DNA of 16,248 bases from Dichloromethanomonas sp964477085 (GCA_964477085.1 CAYZDF010000059.1:1-16248); one strand, 5' to 3'; positions 6,985-13,857 are shown, counted from the first letter of the stretch. Numbers and translations: made by a program. The notes: generated by a model from the letters alone, not told the origin.

Positions 6985-7868
6985 TTCATAACTCCACTTA
7001 TCGCTTCGGTCATACGTTCGAGGTTTGCAATATAATCATCCGACAAAGGCTCAAGAATGACTTTTTCTCCGTCGATTTCTTCAGCAAACGCATCGGGCTG
7101 TTTGCTGTCGATCTCGGCTTGGGAGAAGATAGCTTTAATATTTTCTGCTTTGGCAAGGTCGATCATGTCCTGTAAATGCTGTGGTGTGGCTTCCTTACCA
7201 TTCTCCTCAAGTGCATACATCTGGAGTCCGTAATCGTCCGCAAAATATCCGTAGGCCGGATGGAAGACGATGAATGTCTTATTATGAATCGCAGCAAAAG
7301 TTTCCGTAATTTCAGCGTCAACGCGGTCAAGCTCTTTCATGAACGCCTCCGCATTATCCTGATATGTCTGCGCGTGCTCAGAGTCGAGGCCGGCCATAGT
7401 TTCTGCGATTACTTTAACCATTACCTTTGCCCGTCTGGGGGAGAGCCAGATGTGCGGGTCCCGCTTTCCGGGGCTGAACTCCCTATCGGGATAGACTTCC
7501 GCAACCTTAACCGGCAGGTCCACGATTTCCATATCCTCTGCTTTTGGCAGTATGTTGGCCTTTTCCGTAGGTACGCCTATCGTGAAGTAGACGGAGGCCC
7601 TGCCGAAGTTCTCCATCTCCTTTGGTGTAGGCTCGTAATTGCCGGGGCTGTTGCCTGGAGGTACAATCGTAACCACTTCCGCCAAATCTCCGCATACCGC
7701 TTCTACGAGAGCCTTTTGCGGCAGGATCGTTACAGCGATAATGGTTTTTACATTCCCGGTTTTCGATGGTTGCTGGCTACCGCAGCCTGAAACAAGCAGG
7801 AGACTGAGAGCAAAGATCAAACCCAAGGCGGTACACATAACCTTTTTTAATTTCATTGGCATCATCAT
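6981..7868 (-). CDS. znuA: Zinc-type ABC transporter substrate-binding lipoprotein, ZnuA-like (cluster A-I)
   Basis: A 295-aa extracytoplasmic metal-binding protein (TroA/ZnuA fold). The N-terminus is a lipoprotein signal (LALS-LLLVSGC, lipid-modified Cys 29). The usual ligands are partly present: His 139 in RDPHIWLSP, His 203 in VFHPAYGYF, and Glu 273 in EPLSDDY where Asp is common. The first ligand is missing: the family PHxYEPTP becomes SPGNYEPTP, with Gly 76 and Asn 77 where a His is expected. There is no His-rich loop. Several ATGs are stacked at the start (7868, 7865, 7862); AAAGG spacing favours the second or third, which changes the protein by one or two residues. It is the first gene of the znuACB-zur unit, behind a consensus promoter. 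Confidence 0.88.
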   Translation of the reverse strand: MMMPMKLKKVMCTALGLIFALSLLLVSGCGSQQPSKTGNVKTIIAVTILPQKALVEAVCGDLAEVVTIVPPGNSPGNYEPTPKEMENFGRASVYFTIGVPTEKANILPKAEDMEIVDLPVKVAEVYPDREFSPGKRDPHIWLSPRRAKVMVKVIAETMAGLDSEHAQTYQDNAEAFMKELDRVDAEITETFAAIHNKTFIVFHPAYGYFADDYGLQMYALEENGKEATPQHLQDMIDLAKAENIKAIFSQAEIDSKQPDAFAEEIDGEKVILEPLSDDYIANLERMTEAISGVMK

Positions 7869-7912
7869 CTGCCTTTCAATTCCATCCGCAAGTGGGAAGC
7901 ATTTGCATTTAA

Positions 7913-7941
7913 ATTATATGGTGGTTATGGGCATTTGTCAA
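7913..7941 (-). promoter_or_regulatory. Consensus sigma-A promoter of the zinc operon
   Basis: On the minus strand a perfect TTGACA (7941-7936) and a perfect TATAAT (7918-7913) are 17 bases apart. The predicted start, near 7906, leaves a leader of about 40 bases before znuA. A promoter this strong would need a repressor, and the Fur/Zur protein encoded in the same operon is the natural candidate. The -35 box is in the duplicated block 7924-7990. Confidence 0.8.
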
Positions 7942-7990
7942 TAATGATCGGCCGTTTGTTGTGTTCATGAAAGAAACCGCGAAAATATAA
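7924..7990 (-). repeat. 67-bp dispersed repeat, copy B (znuA promoter)
   Basis: Partner of 4168-4234, with 58 of 67 bases identical and no gaps. It covers the -35 box, part of the spacer and the upstream flank of the znuA promoter, in the same orientation relative to transcription as copy A. The -10 box and the leader are outside the repeat and differ between the two genes. Confidence 0.8.
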
Positions 7991-8002
7991 ATGAACAATA
8001 TG

Positions 8003-8032
8003 ATGCCCAAAAGCGCTTGCACTTTTGGGCAT
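8003..8032. terminator. Hairpin terminator after the CotF-like gene
   Basis: A perfect 11-bp stem, ATGCCCAAAAG (8003-8013) and CTTTTGGGCAT (8022-8032), has an 8-base loop. It lies 34 bases past the stop of the minus-strand coat gene and upstream of the znuA promoter. The T-tract on the minus strand is weak (interrupted). It should end the coat gene transcript and isolate the zinc operon. Confidence 0.6.
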
Positions 8033-8065
8033 TTGTTTAATCCGCTATTGAACTGGCACTAAATT

Positions 8066-8527
8066 TCAGTTATACATCCCGTTTTGTGCCATATAGTTGT
8101 AAATCTGCTCACCGTGTTGTTGTTCTTCTTTTTGTATATGGTTAAGAACATTCCTTGCGTTCGTATCCTTAAACTCAAAGATGGCAGTATTATAAACAGA
8201 CGACACATGTTTTTCGGTTGATAATAAATCAGTGCAAAGATAACTGTCTCTTTGCTTGTTGGGGTCTGAGGACGCCGCGTTATAAGTTGGAGTAAAATTT
8301 AACTGCGCCTGTTTATTCCCTCCCGCCTGCATTGCTGGAACGGTTCCGCCCATGATTTGATTAATTGTATCCAAATGTTGCTGTTCAACCTGCCCAATCT
8401 GAGTGAATAAACCCTTAAGCTGGCCATCGTGAGCTTCGGCCGCATACTTATTATACTTTTCCACACAGGTCTGCTCTTGCTCTTTCAAATCTTTCAGGAA
8501 CGATGTTTCTTTTTGTGTTAATTGCAT
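8066..8527 (-). CDS. CotF-like spore coat protein (coat F domain, ferritin-like)
   Basis: A 153-aa soluble, Gln- and His-rich helical protein. Residues about 1-55 (TQKETSFLKDLKEQEQTCVEKY, then LFTQIGQVEQQHLDTINQIMGG) and about 95-150 (YLCTDLLSTEKHVSSVYNTA, then HIQKEEQQHGEQIYNYM) form two pairs of helices with the ExxH-like spacing of coat F/ferritin-like proteins. A Gly/Asn/Thr-rich linker separates them. The family is associated with the spore coat, so this indicates an endospore former. A clear GAGGTGAT stands seven bases before the ATG. It is a single-gene unit with its own promoter and terminator. No sporulation sigma factor promoter was evident; the best match is a sigma-A type. Confidence 0.82.
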   Translation of the reverse strand: MQLTQKETSFLKDLKEQEQTCVEKYNKYAAEAHDGQLKGLFTQIGQVEQQHLDTINQIMGGTVPAMQAGGNKQAQLNFTPTYNAASSDPNKQRDSYLCTDLLSTEKHVSSVYNTAIFEFKDTNARNVLNHIQKEEQQHGEQIYNYMAQNGMYN

Positions 8528-8558
8528 TTCTTATCACCTCGATAATAGTCTGCTGGAT

Positions 8559-8586
8559 ATTATCGGGTTTTATACCCCAATATCAA
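8559..8586 (-). promoter_or_regulatory. Candidate promoter of the CotF-like gene
   Basis: On the minus strand TTGATA (8586-8581) is followed after 16 bases by GATAAT (8564-8559), giving a leader of about 25 bases before the ATG at 8527. The spacer holds a small GGG-TATAAAA-CCC symmetry. A sporulation sigma factor site upstream cannot be excluded because the sequence soon enters the gap. Confidence 0.4.
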
Positions 8587-8611
8587 AAATTTCGAGCATA
8601 TGTCAGAAATA

Positions 8612-8711
8612 NNNNNNNNNNNNNNNNNNNNNNNNNNNNNNNNNNNNNNNNNNNNNNNNNNNNNNNNNNNNNNNNNNNNNNNNNNNNNNNNNNNNNNNNN
8701 NNNNNNNNNNN
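8612..8711. other. Assembly gap of 100 Ns
   Basis: Exactly 100 undetermined bases, the conventional placeholder for a scaffold join of unknown length. It interrupts a 402-base stretch without a recognisable gene (8528-8929). Adjacency of the coat gene and the FmdE operon, and any gene between them, cannot be judged. Bases 8712-8810 may be the 3' end of something lost in the gap, but I see no convincing reading frame. Confidence 0.98.
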
Positions 8712-8810
8712 AAACCGTGTGCGCGCAAGAAGCGTGTATAAGCAGATACGAAGTCTGTATTTCGGTAGTATATGGCATTACGAATAATTGAAGAATAAAG
8801 CTATGTCATG

Positions 8811-8849
8811 AAGGCTAGAATGCAGCAGACGTTGCGTCTTAGCCTTTTT
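8811..8849 (+). terminator. Rho-independent terminator downstream of the gap
   Basis: AAGGCTA (8811-8817) pairs with TAGCCTT (8840-8846). An inner GACG-TTG-CGTC hairpin (8828-8838) lies within it, and TTTTTATATT follows. It probably ends a plus-strand transcript whose gene is hidden in the gap. It could also be the terminator half of a leader controlling the FmdE operon, but no known riboswitch core is recognisable. Confidence 0.65.
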
Positions 8850-8868
8850 ATATTCCAAACCCCAGCTT

Positions 8869-8895
8869 TTGAGGGTTGGTTTTACGATTTATAAT
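8869..8895 (+). promoter_or_regulatory. Candidate promoter of the FmdE-importer operon
   Basis: A perfect TATAAT (8890-8895) lies 35 bases before the FmdE start codon. The best -35 match, TTGAGG (8869-8874), is only 15 bases upstream, or TTTGAG (8868-8873) at 16. A small imperfect hairpin, CCAAACCC (8855-8862) with GGGTTGG (8873-8879), overlaps the -35 area and may be an operator. Confidence 0.4.
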
Positions 8896-8929
8896 GCAAG
8901 ATATGTGACACAAACAGGAGGAAAGCGAA

Positions 8930-9457
8930 ATGAACAAGGAATTATGGGAGAAAGCAGTGGCCTTTCACGGTCACGAATGCCCTGGTCTGGCAATAGGATT
9001 TAAAGCGTGCGAGGCAGCAGCAGAAAAAATGGGGATTGGCGTATCAGACGATGAGGAGATCGTCTGTATTACCGAAAACGACGCCTGCGGCGTGGATGCC
9101 ATTCAGTCTCTTTTAAGCTGTACTTTCGGCAAGGGAAATCTTCTTTACCATGGTACAGGAAAGCAGGCATTTTCTTTCTTTGACCGCAAGAATAATAAAA
9201 GGCTTCGGGTATGCCTGAAGCCAGGGAAAAACGAAGGCATGGATCGGATACAGTGGAGGGAATACCTCTTAAATGCTCCTGTAGATGAAGTTTTTACTTT
9301 TTCAGAGCCGAAATTGGATTTACCGGAAAAGGCCCGGCTGTTTCAAACTGTCGTATGCGAGATTTGCGGTGAAGGCGCTCCCGAGCATAAAATGCACTTG
9401 CAGGATGGCAAAACGGTATGTGCCGATTGCTTTAAGAGTTATAGCAGAGGCTGGTAA
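8930..9457 (+). CDS. FmdE-family protein with C-terminal zinc ribbon
   Basis: A 175-aa soluble protein of the FmdE (formylmethanofuran dehydrogenase subunit E-like) family, named from methanogen molybdenum operons but common in anaerobic bacteria, where its role is unsettled. The family site is seen at HGHECPG (13-19), followed by CGVDAIQ (53-59). The C-terminus carries a zinc ribbon, CEIC (143-146) and CADC (164-167). An AGGAGGAAA precedes the ATG. It heads an operon with a type II ABC importer (binding lipoprotein 19 bases downstream, then permease and ATPase). That linkage suggests a role in handling the imported metal or metal cofactor (molybdate, tungstate or a metal chelate are guesses) rather than in methanogenesis. 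Confidence 0.85.
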   Translation: MNKELWEKAVAFHGHECPGLAIGFKACEAAAEKMGIGVSDDEEIVCITENDACGVDAIQSLLSCTFGKGNLLYHGTGKQAFSFFDRKNNKRLRVCLKPGKNEGMDRIQWREYLLNAPVDEVFTFSEPKLDLPEKARLFQTVVCEICGEGAPEHKMHLQDGKTVCADCFKSYSRGW

Positions 9458-9476
9458 TATAGAAAGGAATGTAGTA

Positions 9477-10589
9477 ATGAAAAAAACCATAGTATTCATT
9501 CTGATCGTTACTCTTGCAGTCTGCTTATTTGCCGGTTGTGGAAACAATAAAACAAGCGGCCTGTCCGATTCCTCTTCCGAGACAAGAACGATCACAGACA
9601 GCGCCGGACGTACAGTTGAGATACCCACAACCGTAGAGAAAATTGTTGCCCTTGGGAATACACCTCGAATGATTACATATCTTGGACTGGCAAATAAAGT
9701 GGTAGGAATCAGCGGAATGGTTTCGGATCAGATAACCCCTATTACAGCTTATGCTTATGCCAACAAAGAACTGTGGGCAAAAGTGCCCCTTGTTGGTACA
9801 GATGCAGCCGGGGCTACCGACTACTATCCGGAGCAGATCATCGCCGTTCATCCCGACGTGATTTTATGCTCATACACAAAGGAACTGGGGGACGATATTC
9901 AAACTAAAACAGGCATCCCGGTGGTTGTAGTTCCAATGGGTACTTTATTTGGGAAAGACTATGAGGACGCGCTGCGCCTCCTGGGTGATGTCTGCGGCGT
10001 GAAAGATCGGGCTGAAGGAGTGATTTCCTACATCAACGATTGTCTGAAGGACTTCGAAACAAGGACTTCCGGCATTCCTGATACAGACAAGCCCACTGTT
10101 TTAGGGGCCGCAGCAACCTTCAAGGGCGCACATGGAATAGAGGGTGTTTACATTAAATATGCCGTATTTGAAGCAATTTCCGCAAATGATGTTACCAAAG
10201 ACATCTCTGGCGAAGCCAGTGTAGTGGTGATTGACAAGGAAAAGGTTCTCGGGTGGAATCCGCAATATATTTTTCTTGATAGCGGCGGTGTCAATCTTGT
10301 TAAGACGGACTATAAGAAAACTCCAGACTTTTATGCGCATCTTATGGCCGTTGGGGACGGAAACCTTTATCAATACCCGAGCTCTACTTCCTATTATTCA
10401 AACGTTGAAATATCCATTGTTAATAGCTATTATGTTGCAAGCATACTCTACCCGGAGCAGTTTGAGGATATCGATTTTAATGATAAAGCCAACGAGATTT
10501 TCAAGTTCTTCCTTGGCACCGACGATTATCTCAGCAAACTTGAAACTGCTGGCGCAGGTTACAGCACAGTAAGTCTCGGTGACAACTGA
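9477..10589 (+). CDS. ABC transporter substrate-binding lipoprotein (iron/cobalamin/oxyanion class, FecB/BtuF-like)
   Basis: A 370-aa extracytoplasmic binding protein. MKKTIVFILIVTLAVCLFAGC is a lipoprotein signal with the lipid-modified Cys at 21. A Ser/Thr-rich linker and the class III fold follow: TRTITDSAGRTVEIPTTVEKIV is the typical N-terminal motif, and LGLANKVVGIS and YPEQIIAVHPDVILCS are the conserved lobe-1 segments. The ligand may be a siderophore, cobalamin, heme or an oxyanion; the sequence does not tell which. The frame runs open from 9285, inside the FmdE gene, but AAAGGA eight bases before 9477 and the signal peptide fix the start. Its stop codon overlaps the permease ATG by one base. 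Confidence 0.9.
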   Translation: MKKTIVFILIVTLAVCLFAGCGNNKTSGLSDSSSETRTITDSAGRTVEIPTTVEKIVALGNTPRMITYLGLANKVVGISGMVSDQITPITAYAYANKELWAKVPLVGTDAAGATDYYPEQIIAVHPDVILCSYTKELGDDIQTKTGIPVVVVPMGTLFGKDYEDALRLLGDVCGVKDRAEGVISYINDCLKDFETRTSGIPDTDKPTVLGAAATFKGAHGIEGVYIKYAVFEAISANDVTKDISGEASVVVIDKEKVLGWNPQYIFLDSGGVNLVKTDYKKTPDFYAHLMAVGDGNLYQYPSSTSYYSNVEISIVNSYYVASILYPEQFEDIDFNDKANEIFKFFLGTDDYLSKLETAGAGYSTVSLGDN

Positions 10590-11668
10590 TGGCAGACGAC
10601 CGTGTAACTCAGCTCCAATCATATAACGCCTTTTTAAGACGAAAAAGGCTTGTGTTGGTGATAGCGATTTTTGCAACAGTTGTAATAGCAGTCTTTGCAG
10701 TCAGTGTCGGTTCTCTGAATGTTCCCATATCTGAAATAATCAAAACGGTTTTTGGCAAAGGTGAACCACAGTCCCATACAATTATTATGAACATAAGACT
10801 GCCGCGCGTCACGGCGGCTATCCTTGTAGGCGCAATGCTGGCTGTTTCCGGGGCGGTCATGCAATGCGTTCTGCAAAACCCATTGGCATCGGCGTCAACA
10901 TTGGGTGTATCACAGGGCGCAGCCTTCGGCGCGGCGCTGGGCATCATCGTATTTGGCGGAGGAGTCGTAAATTCCGATTCCGCAGCAACAGCGATTGCAA
11001 TCAATAATCCCTACATCGTGACCTTATGCGCTTTTTTATGCGGATCGATATCCACGTTCGTCGTTATTATTTTATCTCAATTTAAGAAGGAGCTTGGCCC
11101 TGGAGGACTCATATTAGCCGGAGTTGCTTTAAGCTCTCTGTTTACCGGTGGCAGCACATTGCTCCAGTATTTTGCGGATGAAACAAAAATCAGCGCTGTT
11201 GTGTTCTGGACTTTCGGAAATCTGGGATCAGCAGGCTGGACCGAGCTTTTGATTCTTGTAGCGGTATTTTTAGTCGCAATGGTATATTTTTTGCTAAACC
11301 GTTGGAACTATAACGCGATGGAAAGTGGAGCGGACACTGCAAAAAGCCTTGGTGTTAGCACAAGGACGGTTATGCTCATCAGTATGGGAATTTGCTCTTT
11401 GGCATCGGCAATTGCGGTATCTTTTGTGGGCATTATCAGCTTTGTAGGACTTGTGGCTCCGCATATAATGCGCAGATTTGTCGGCAACGATTACCGGTAT
11501 CTTATACCGTGTTCCGCTGCTGCCGGGGCGCTGCTTCTCATTTTGGCCGACACATTCGGCAGGCTGATTATTGCGCCGGTTATACTTCCGATTGGTGCTA
11601 TCACTTCGTTTTTGGGTGCTCCCATGTTCCTCTACCTTCTGTTTAGGGGGTTTAAGAGCCATGGTTGA
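10589..11668 (+). CDS. FecCD/BtuC-family ABC transporter permease
   Basis: A 359-aa integral membrane permease of the type II importer class (FecCD family). A short cytosolic N-terminus is followed by about ten membrane segments. Family signatures include NIRLPRVTAAILVGAMLAVSG (about 68-88), NPLASASTLGVSQGAAFGAA (about 96-115) and, near the C-terminus, SFVGLVAPHIMRRFVGNDYR with the ATPase-coupling region. The ATG overlaps the upstream stop (TGATG); only a GGTGA stands before it, so translation is probably coupled. It overlaps the ATPase gene by 8 bases. The NPLASAS segment differs from the NPLADP common in siderophore permeases. Confidence 0.92.
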   Translation: MADDRVTQLQSYNAFLRRKRLVLVIAIFATVVIAVFAVSVGSLNVPISEIIKTVFGKGEPQSHTIIMNIRLPRVTAAILVGAMLAVSGAVMQCVLQNPLASASTLGVSQGAAFGAALGIIVFGGGVVNSDSAATAIAINNPYIVTLCAFLCGSISTFVVIILSQFKKELGPGGLILAGVALSSLFTGGSTLLQYFADETKISAVVFWTFGNLGSAGWTELLILVAVFLVAMVYFLLNRWNYNAMESGADTAKSLGVSTRTVMLISMGICSLASAIAVSFVGIISFVGLVAPHIMRRFVGNDYRYLIPCSAAAGALLLILADTFGRLIIAPVILPIGAITSFLGAPMFLYLLFRGFKSHG

Positions 11669-12458
11669 AATTAATAATATTACCTTCGCCTATAACCGAA
11701 GCTCAAAAAACATATTAGAGGAAATAAGCTTCGATATACAGAAGAATCAATGTATAGCAATTTTAGGGAACAATGGAGCAGGTAAAAGCACGTTGCTCAA
11801 GTGTATCGACCGCATTTGTCCTGCACACGAAGGTTCTGTGTTTGTTGACAGCAATGACGTTTTCCATATGACTAAAAGTTTGATGGCACAGAATATCGCA
11901 TATGTGCAACAAAACAACGAGCCGATTAACATGACAGTCTTCGATGCGGTCCTTCTTGGCAGGAAGCCATATATTAAGTGGGATGCATCCTCGAAAGACA
12001 GGCAAATCGTATGCGAGATCATGAGGAAAATGGAGCTGGACGATTTCTCATTGCGTAATGTATCGGAGCTTTCGGGCGGCGAATTGCAAAAGGTGATGCT
12101 GGCCCGCGCCTTGGCACAAGAACCGAAGCTTTTATTACTTGATGAACCCACAAGTAACCTCGATCCGCGCAATCAGCATGAAGTGCTTTGCATCGTCAAA
12201 GAAATCGCGCAGGAACATAATATTTGTGTAGCAATCATCCTTCATGACCTCAACCTTGCCATTCGTTACTGTGATCGTTTCCTCTTCCTTAAAGATTCAC
12301 ATGTCTTTTCCTATGGCGGGTTAGAAGTAATGACCCCAGAAAACATTGAAGAAGTTTATAAGATGCACGTCCATATTATCGAATACATGGGAGTTCCAGT
12401 TATCGTTCCTTTTCCTGACGAGAAAATTAAGATGAATTCCATTGTGGGGAAAGCGTAG
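11661..12458 (+). CDS. ABC transporter ATP-binding protein of the FecE/BtuD class
   Basis: A 265-aa ATPase partner of the FecCD-type permease. Walker A is GNNGAGKST (36-44), with a QQ pair at the Q-loop (83-84), signature LSGGELQK (137-144), Walker B LLLLDEPTSNLD (157-168) and switch His 195 in ILHDLN. The C-terminal MHVHIIEYMGVPVIVPFP is the short regulatory tail usual in this class. The frame is open from 11571, but the start at 11661 follows GGGGG ten bases upstream and begins at the family N-terminus. It is the last gene of the FmdE operon. Only 27 bases separate it from the convergent Crp/Fnr gene, and no terminator is visible there. Confidence 0.92.
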   Translation: MVEINNITFAYNRSSKNILEEISFDIQKNQCIAILGNNGAGKSTLLKCIDRICPAHEGSVFVDSNDVFHMTKSLMAQNIAYVQQNNEPINMTVFDAVLLGRKPYIKWDASSKDRQIVCEIMRKMELDDFSLRNVSELSGGELQKVMLARALAQEPKLLLLDEPTSNLDPRNQHEVLCIVKEIAQEHNICVAIILHDLNLAIRYCDRFLFLKDSHVFSYGGLEVMTPENIEEVYKMHVHIIEYMGVPVIVPFPDEKIKMNSIVGKA

Positions 12459-12485
12459 GAAGGTAAATATACGAATTATGCGCAG

Positions 12486-13133
12486 CTATAGAATTTCGAT
12501 GGATTTTGCATCATATCGTATCAGACCGTCCTTTCTCATTTTCGCCAGTTCTCTTGACAGCGATGTACGCTGAACCCCCATTTTTTCAGCCCAGGCTTTT
12601 TTGGTTATATTAAGCTGAACTTTATCCGAATTTTGCTTTTGTCGCTCATATTCCATATAATTCATAATGCATTCCCGAATCGTTTTGTTGACATAGTGCT
12701 TGATGCGATCCCCAAGGATTACCGCATGATCGGAAACAAATTCAAGATAACTTCTCAGGAAACCATGGTTGTTTGAGAAGAGCGCGAAAAGGCGCTCTTT
12801 ATTGATTTCTAAAATTATGGTGGGTTGTTTTGCGGTGATCGTCATAGGGTAATGCGGGTTTTTAGAAAACAACAAATTTCCCCCCAGAATTTCGTTGCTG
12901 TAGAATTCCGCTATATTCATAAGATTTCCTGATTCGTCAATACGTTCAATGGCCACCTTGCCTGAAAGAATGATCTCAAGCTTTAAGCATACCTCACCGG
13001 AAAAATGAACGATGTTGTTTCTTTCATAGGTACTTATTTTGAAACTTCTATCTCTTAAATAAGAATTGATTTCCTCATCAGATATGGAACTTAAAGGAAC
13101 GCTTTTTCTTATAAGGGCTATATGCTTACTCAT
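12486..13133 (-). CDS. Crp/Fnr-family transcriptional regulator
   Basis: A 215-aa regulator. The N-terminal cyclic-nucleotide-binding-like beta-roll (about 25-120) is followed by a long dimerisation helix (about 122-160) and a winged HTH (about 172-205; ITKKAWAEKMGVQRTSLSRELAKM). The Cys positions are only 49 and 155, so the N-terminal four-Cys 4Fe-4S sensor of FNR is absent. The cAMP-binding Arg-Ser signature is also not evident. The ligand is therefore unknown; heme/NO (HcpR-like) or a small effector is possible. A strong GAAGGGAG precedes the ATG. It is divergent from an NapH-like Fe-S protein, with a 14-bp palindrome between them placed for activation of that gene and repression of its own. 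Confidence 0.87.
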   Translation of the reverse strand: MSKHIALIRKSVPLSSISDEEINSYLRDRSFKISTYERNNIVHFSGEVCLKLEIILSGKVAIERIDESGNLMNIAEFYSNEILGGNLLFSKNPHYPMTITAKQPTIILEINKERLFALFSNNHGFLRSYLEFVSDHAVILGDRIKHYVNKTIRECIMNYMEYERQKQNSDKVQLNITKKAWAEKMGVQRTSLSRELAKMRKDGLIRYDAKSIEIL

Positions 13134-13158
13134 TGCTATATCTCCCTTCTTTATAAGA

Positions 13159-13172
13159 GTTACCTTGGTAAC
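13159..13172. promoter_or_regulatory. 14-bp palindrome, candidate Crp/Fnr-family operator
   Basis: GTTACC-TT-GGTAAC has perfect 6-bp arms. Its centre (13165.5) falls about 41.5 bases before the start predicted from the plus-strand TATAAT at 13195-13200. That is the standard class II activator position for Crp/Fnr proteins. For the divergent regulator promoter it falls just downstream of the predicted start (near 13178), which would favour repression. Confidence 0.65.
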
Positions 13173-13184
13173 ACCTTTTTCCCT

Positions 13185-13213
13185 ATTATATCTGTATAAT
13201 CGAAGCAGAGCAA
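13185..13213 (-). promoter_or_regulatory. Promoter of the Crp/Fnr-type regulator
   Basis: On the minus strand TTGCTC (13213-13208) and TATAAT (13190-13185) are 17 bases apart, giving a start near 13178. The palindrome at 13159-13172 would lie at about +6 to +19. Confidence 0.5.
13195..13200 (+). promoter_or_regulatory. -10 box of the NapH-like gene, no good -35
   Basis: A perfect TATAAT is followed by GTG at 13234. No TTGACA-like sequence lies 16 to 18 bases upstream; the palindrome GTTACCTTGGTAAC ends at 13172 instead. This is the usual design of an activator-dependent promoter. Confidence 0.5.
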
Positions 13214-13233
13214 GTTAAAGGGGGAAATAGCGC

Positions 13234-13857
13234 GTGAAGCATATTACGACCATTATTCGGCTCCTATTTCTGGCACTGTTCGTATTTTTTCTGGCAATCG
13301 GTAAGCCTATGCTGTGGCTTGGGCTGTTTGCGATAAGCCTTCTGGCCGCATTGATTTTCGGAAGGATTTATTGCGGATATGTATGCCCCATGAACACATT
13401 GATGATACCGGCAGAATGGATTTCAAAGAAACTTAAAATTCAAACTCAGAAAGCGCCTAAATGGCTGAGGAGCGGGTATTTTTCATGGATATCCCTTATT
13501 GTCAGTATAGCGGCGCTGCTTTTGCTGAAAAGATTTCTGCATATTGACTTGCCGATTTTACCTATATGGCTGGCGATAGCAATCATCGTTACCCTTGTAT
13601 ATGGGCCTGCGGTATTCCACAATCTTATATGCCCATTCGGGGCACTCCAAAAGCTATTCGGCCGGTTTGCAAGATTCTCAAAGAAAGTCGATAAAACCGC
13701 GTGCATTGGATGCAAATTATGCGAAAAGGCTTGTCCGTCTGATGCAATAGCTGTTATGGGTGAAGAGAAGAAAGCTATTATAAACACCGCATTGTGCCAC
13801 CAATGCACAAACTGTCAGCAGGCTTGTCCGAAGGAAGCAATTCACTACTCCAAATAA
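13234..13857 (+). CDS. NapH/CcoG-like membrane 4Fe-4S protein
   Basis: A 207-aa membrane-bound polyferredoxin. Hydrophobic segments lie at about 5-22, 26-45, 82-100 and 111-130. Two short Cys motifs, CGYVCP (47-52) and CPF (133-135), are the NapH/NosR-type membrane motifs. The C-terminal domain has two 4Fe-4S ferredoxin motifs: C157, C160, C163 and C167, then C188, C191, C194 and C198. It probably passes electrons between the membrane and a partner that is not in this window. The start is GTG, supported by AAGGGGG nine bases upstream. It is shorter than NapH or NosR proteins (about 290 aa or more), with the periplasmic part reduced. Its promoter looks activator-dependent and the divergent Crp/Fnr protein is the likely activator. 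Confidence 0.85.
   Translation: MKHITTIIRLLFLALFVFFLAIGKPMLWLGLFAISLLAALIFGRIYCGYVCPMNTLMIPAEWISKKLKIQTQKAPKWLRSGYFSWISLIVSIAALLLLKRFLHIDLPILPIWLAIAIIVTLVYGPAVFHNLICPFGALQKLFGRFARFSKKVDKTACIGCKLCEKACPSDAIAVMGEEKKAIINTALCHQCTNCQQACPKEAIHYSK

Noticed and set aside
7176..7790. A 204-codon plus-strand open frame
   Set aside because: It lies fully antisense to the well-supported znuA gene, has no family resemblance and no ribosome binding site of note.
8503..8791. Open frames running through the N block
   Set aside because: They exist only because Ns are translated as unknown residues; no evidence supports coding across the gap.
8712..8929. Molybdenum-cofactor or cobalamin riboswitch ahead of the FmdE importer operon
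   Set aside because: I looked for conserved cores of these leaders and found none; only a plain terminator and a small hairpin are visible, and part of the region is hidden by the gap.
9285..9476. N-terminal extension of the binding lipoprotein into the FmdE gene
   Set aside because: The extension is out of frame with a real gene and would bury the lipoprotein signal that begins at 9477 behind a good ribosome binding site.
11294..11662. A 122-codon minus-strand open frame
   Set aside because: It is antisense to the FecCD-type permease and rich in residues typical of a shadow frame (His, Asn, Lys, Arg), with no domain.
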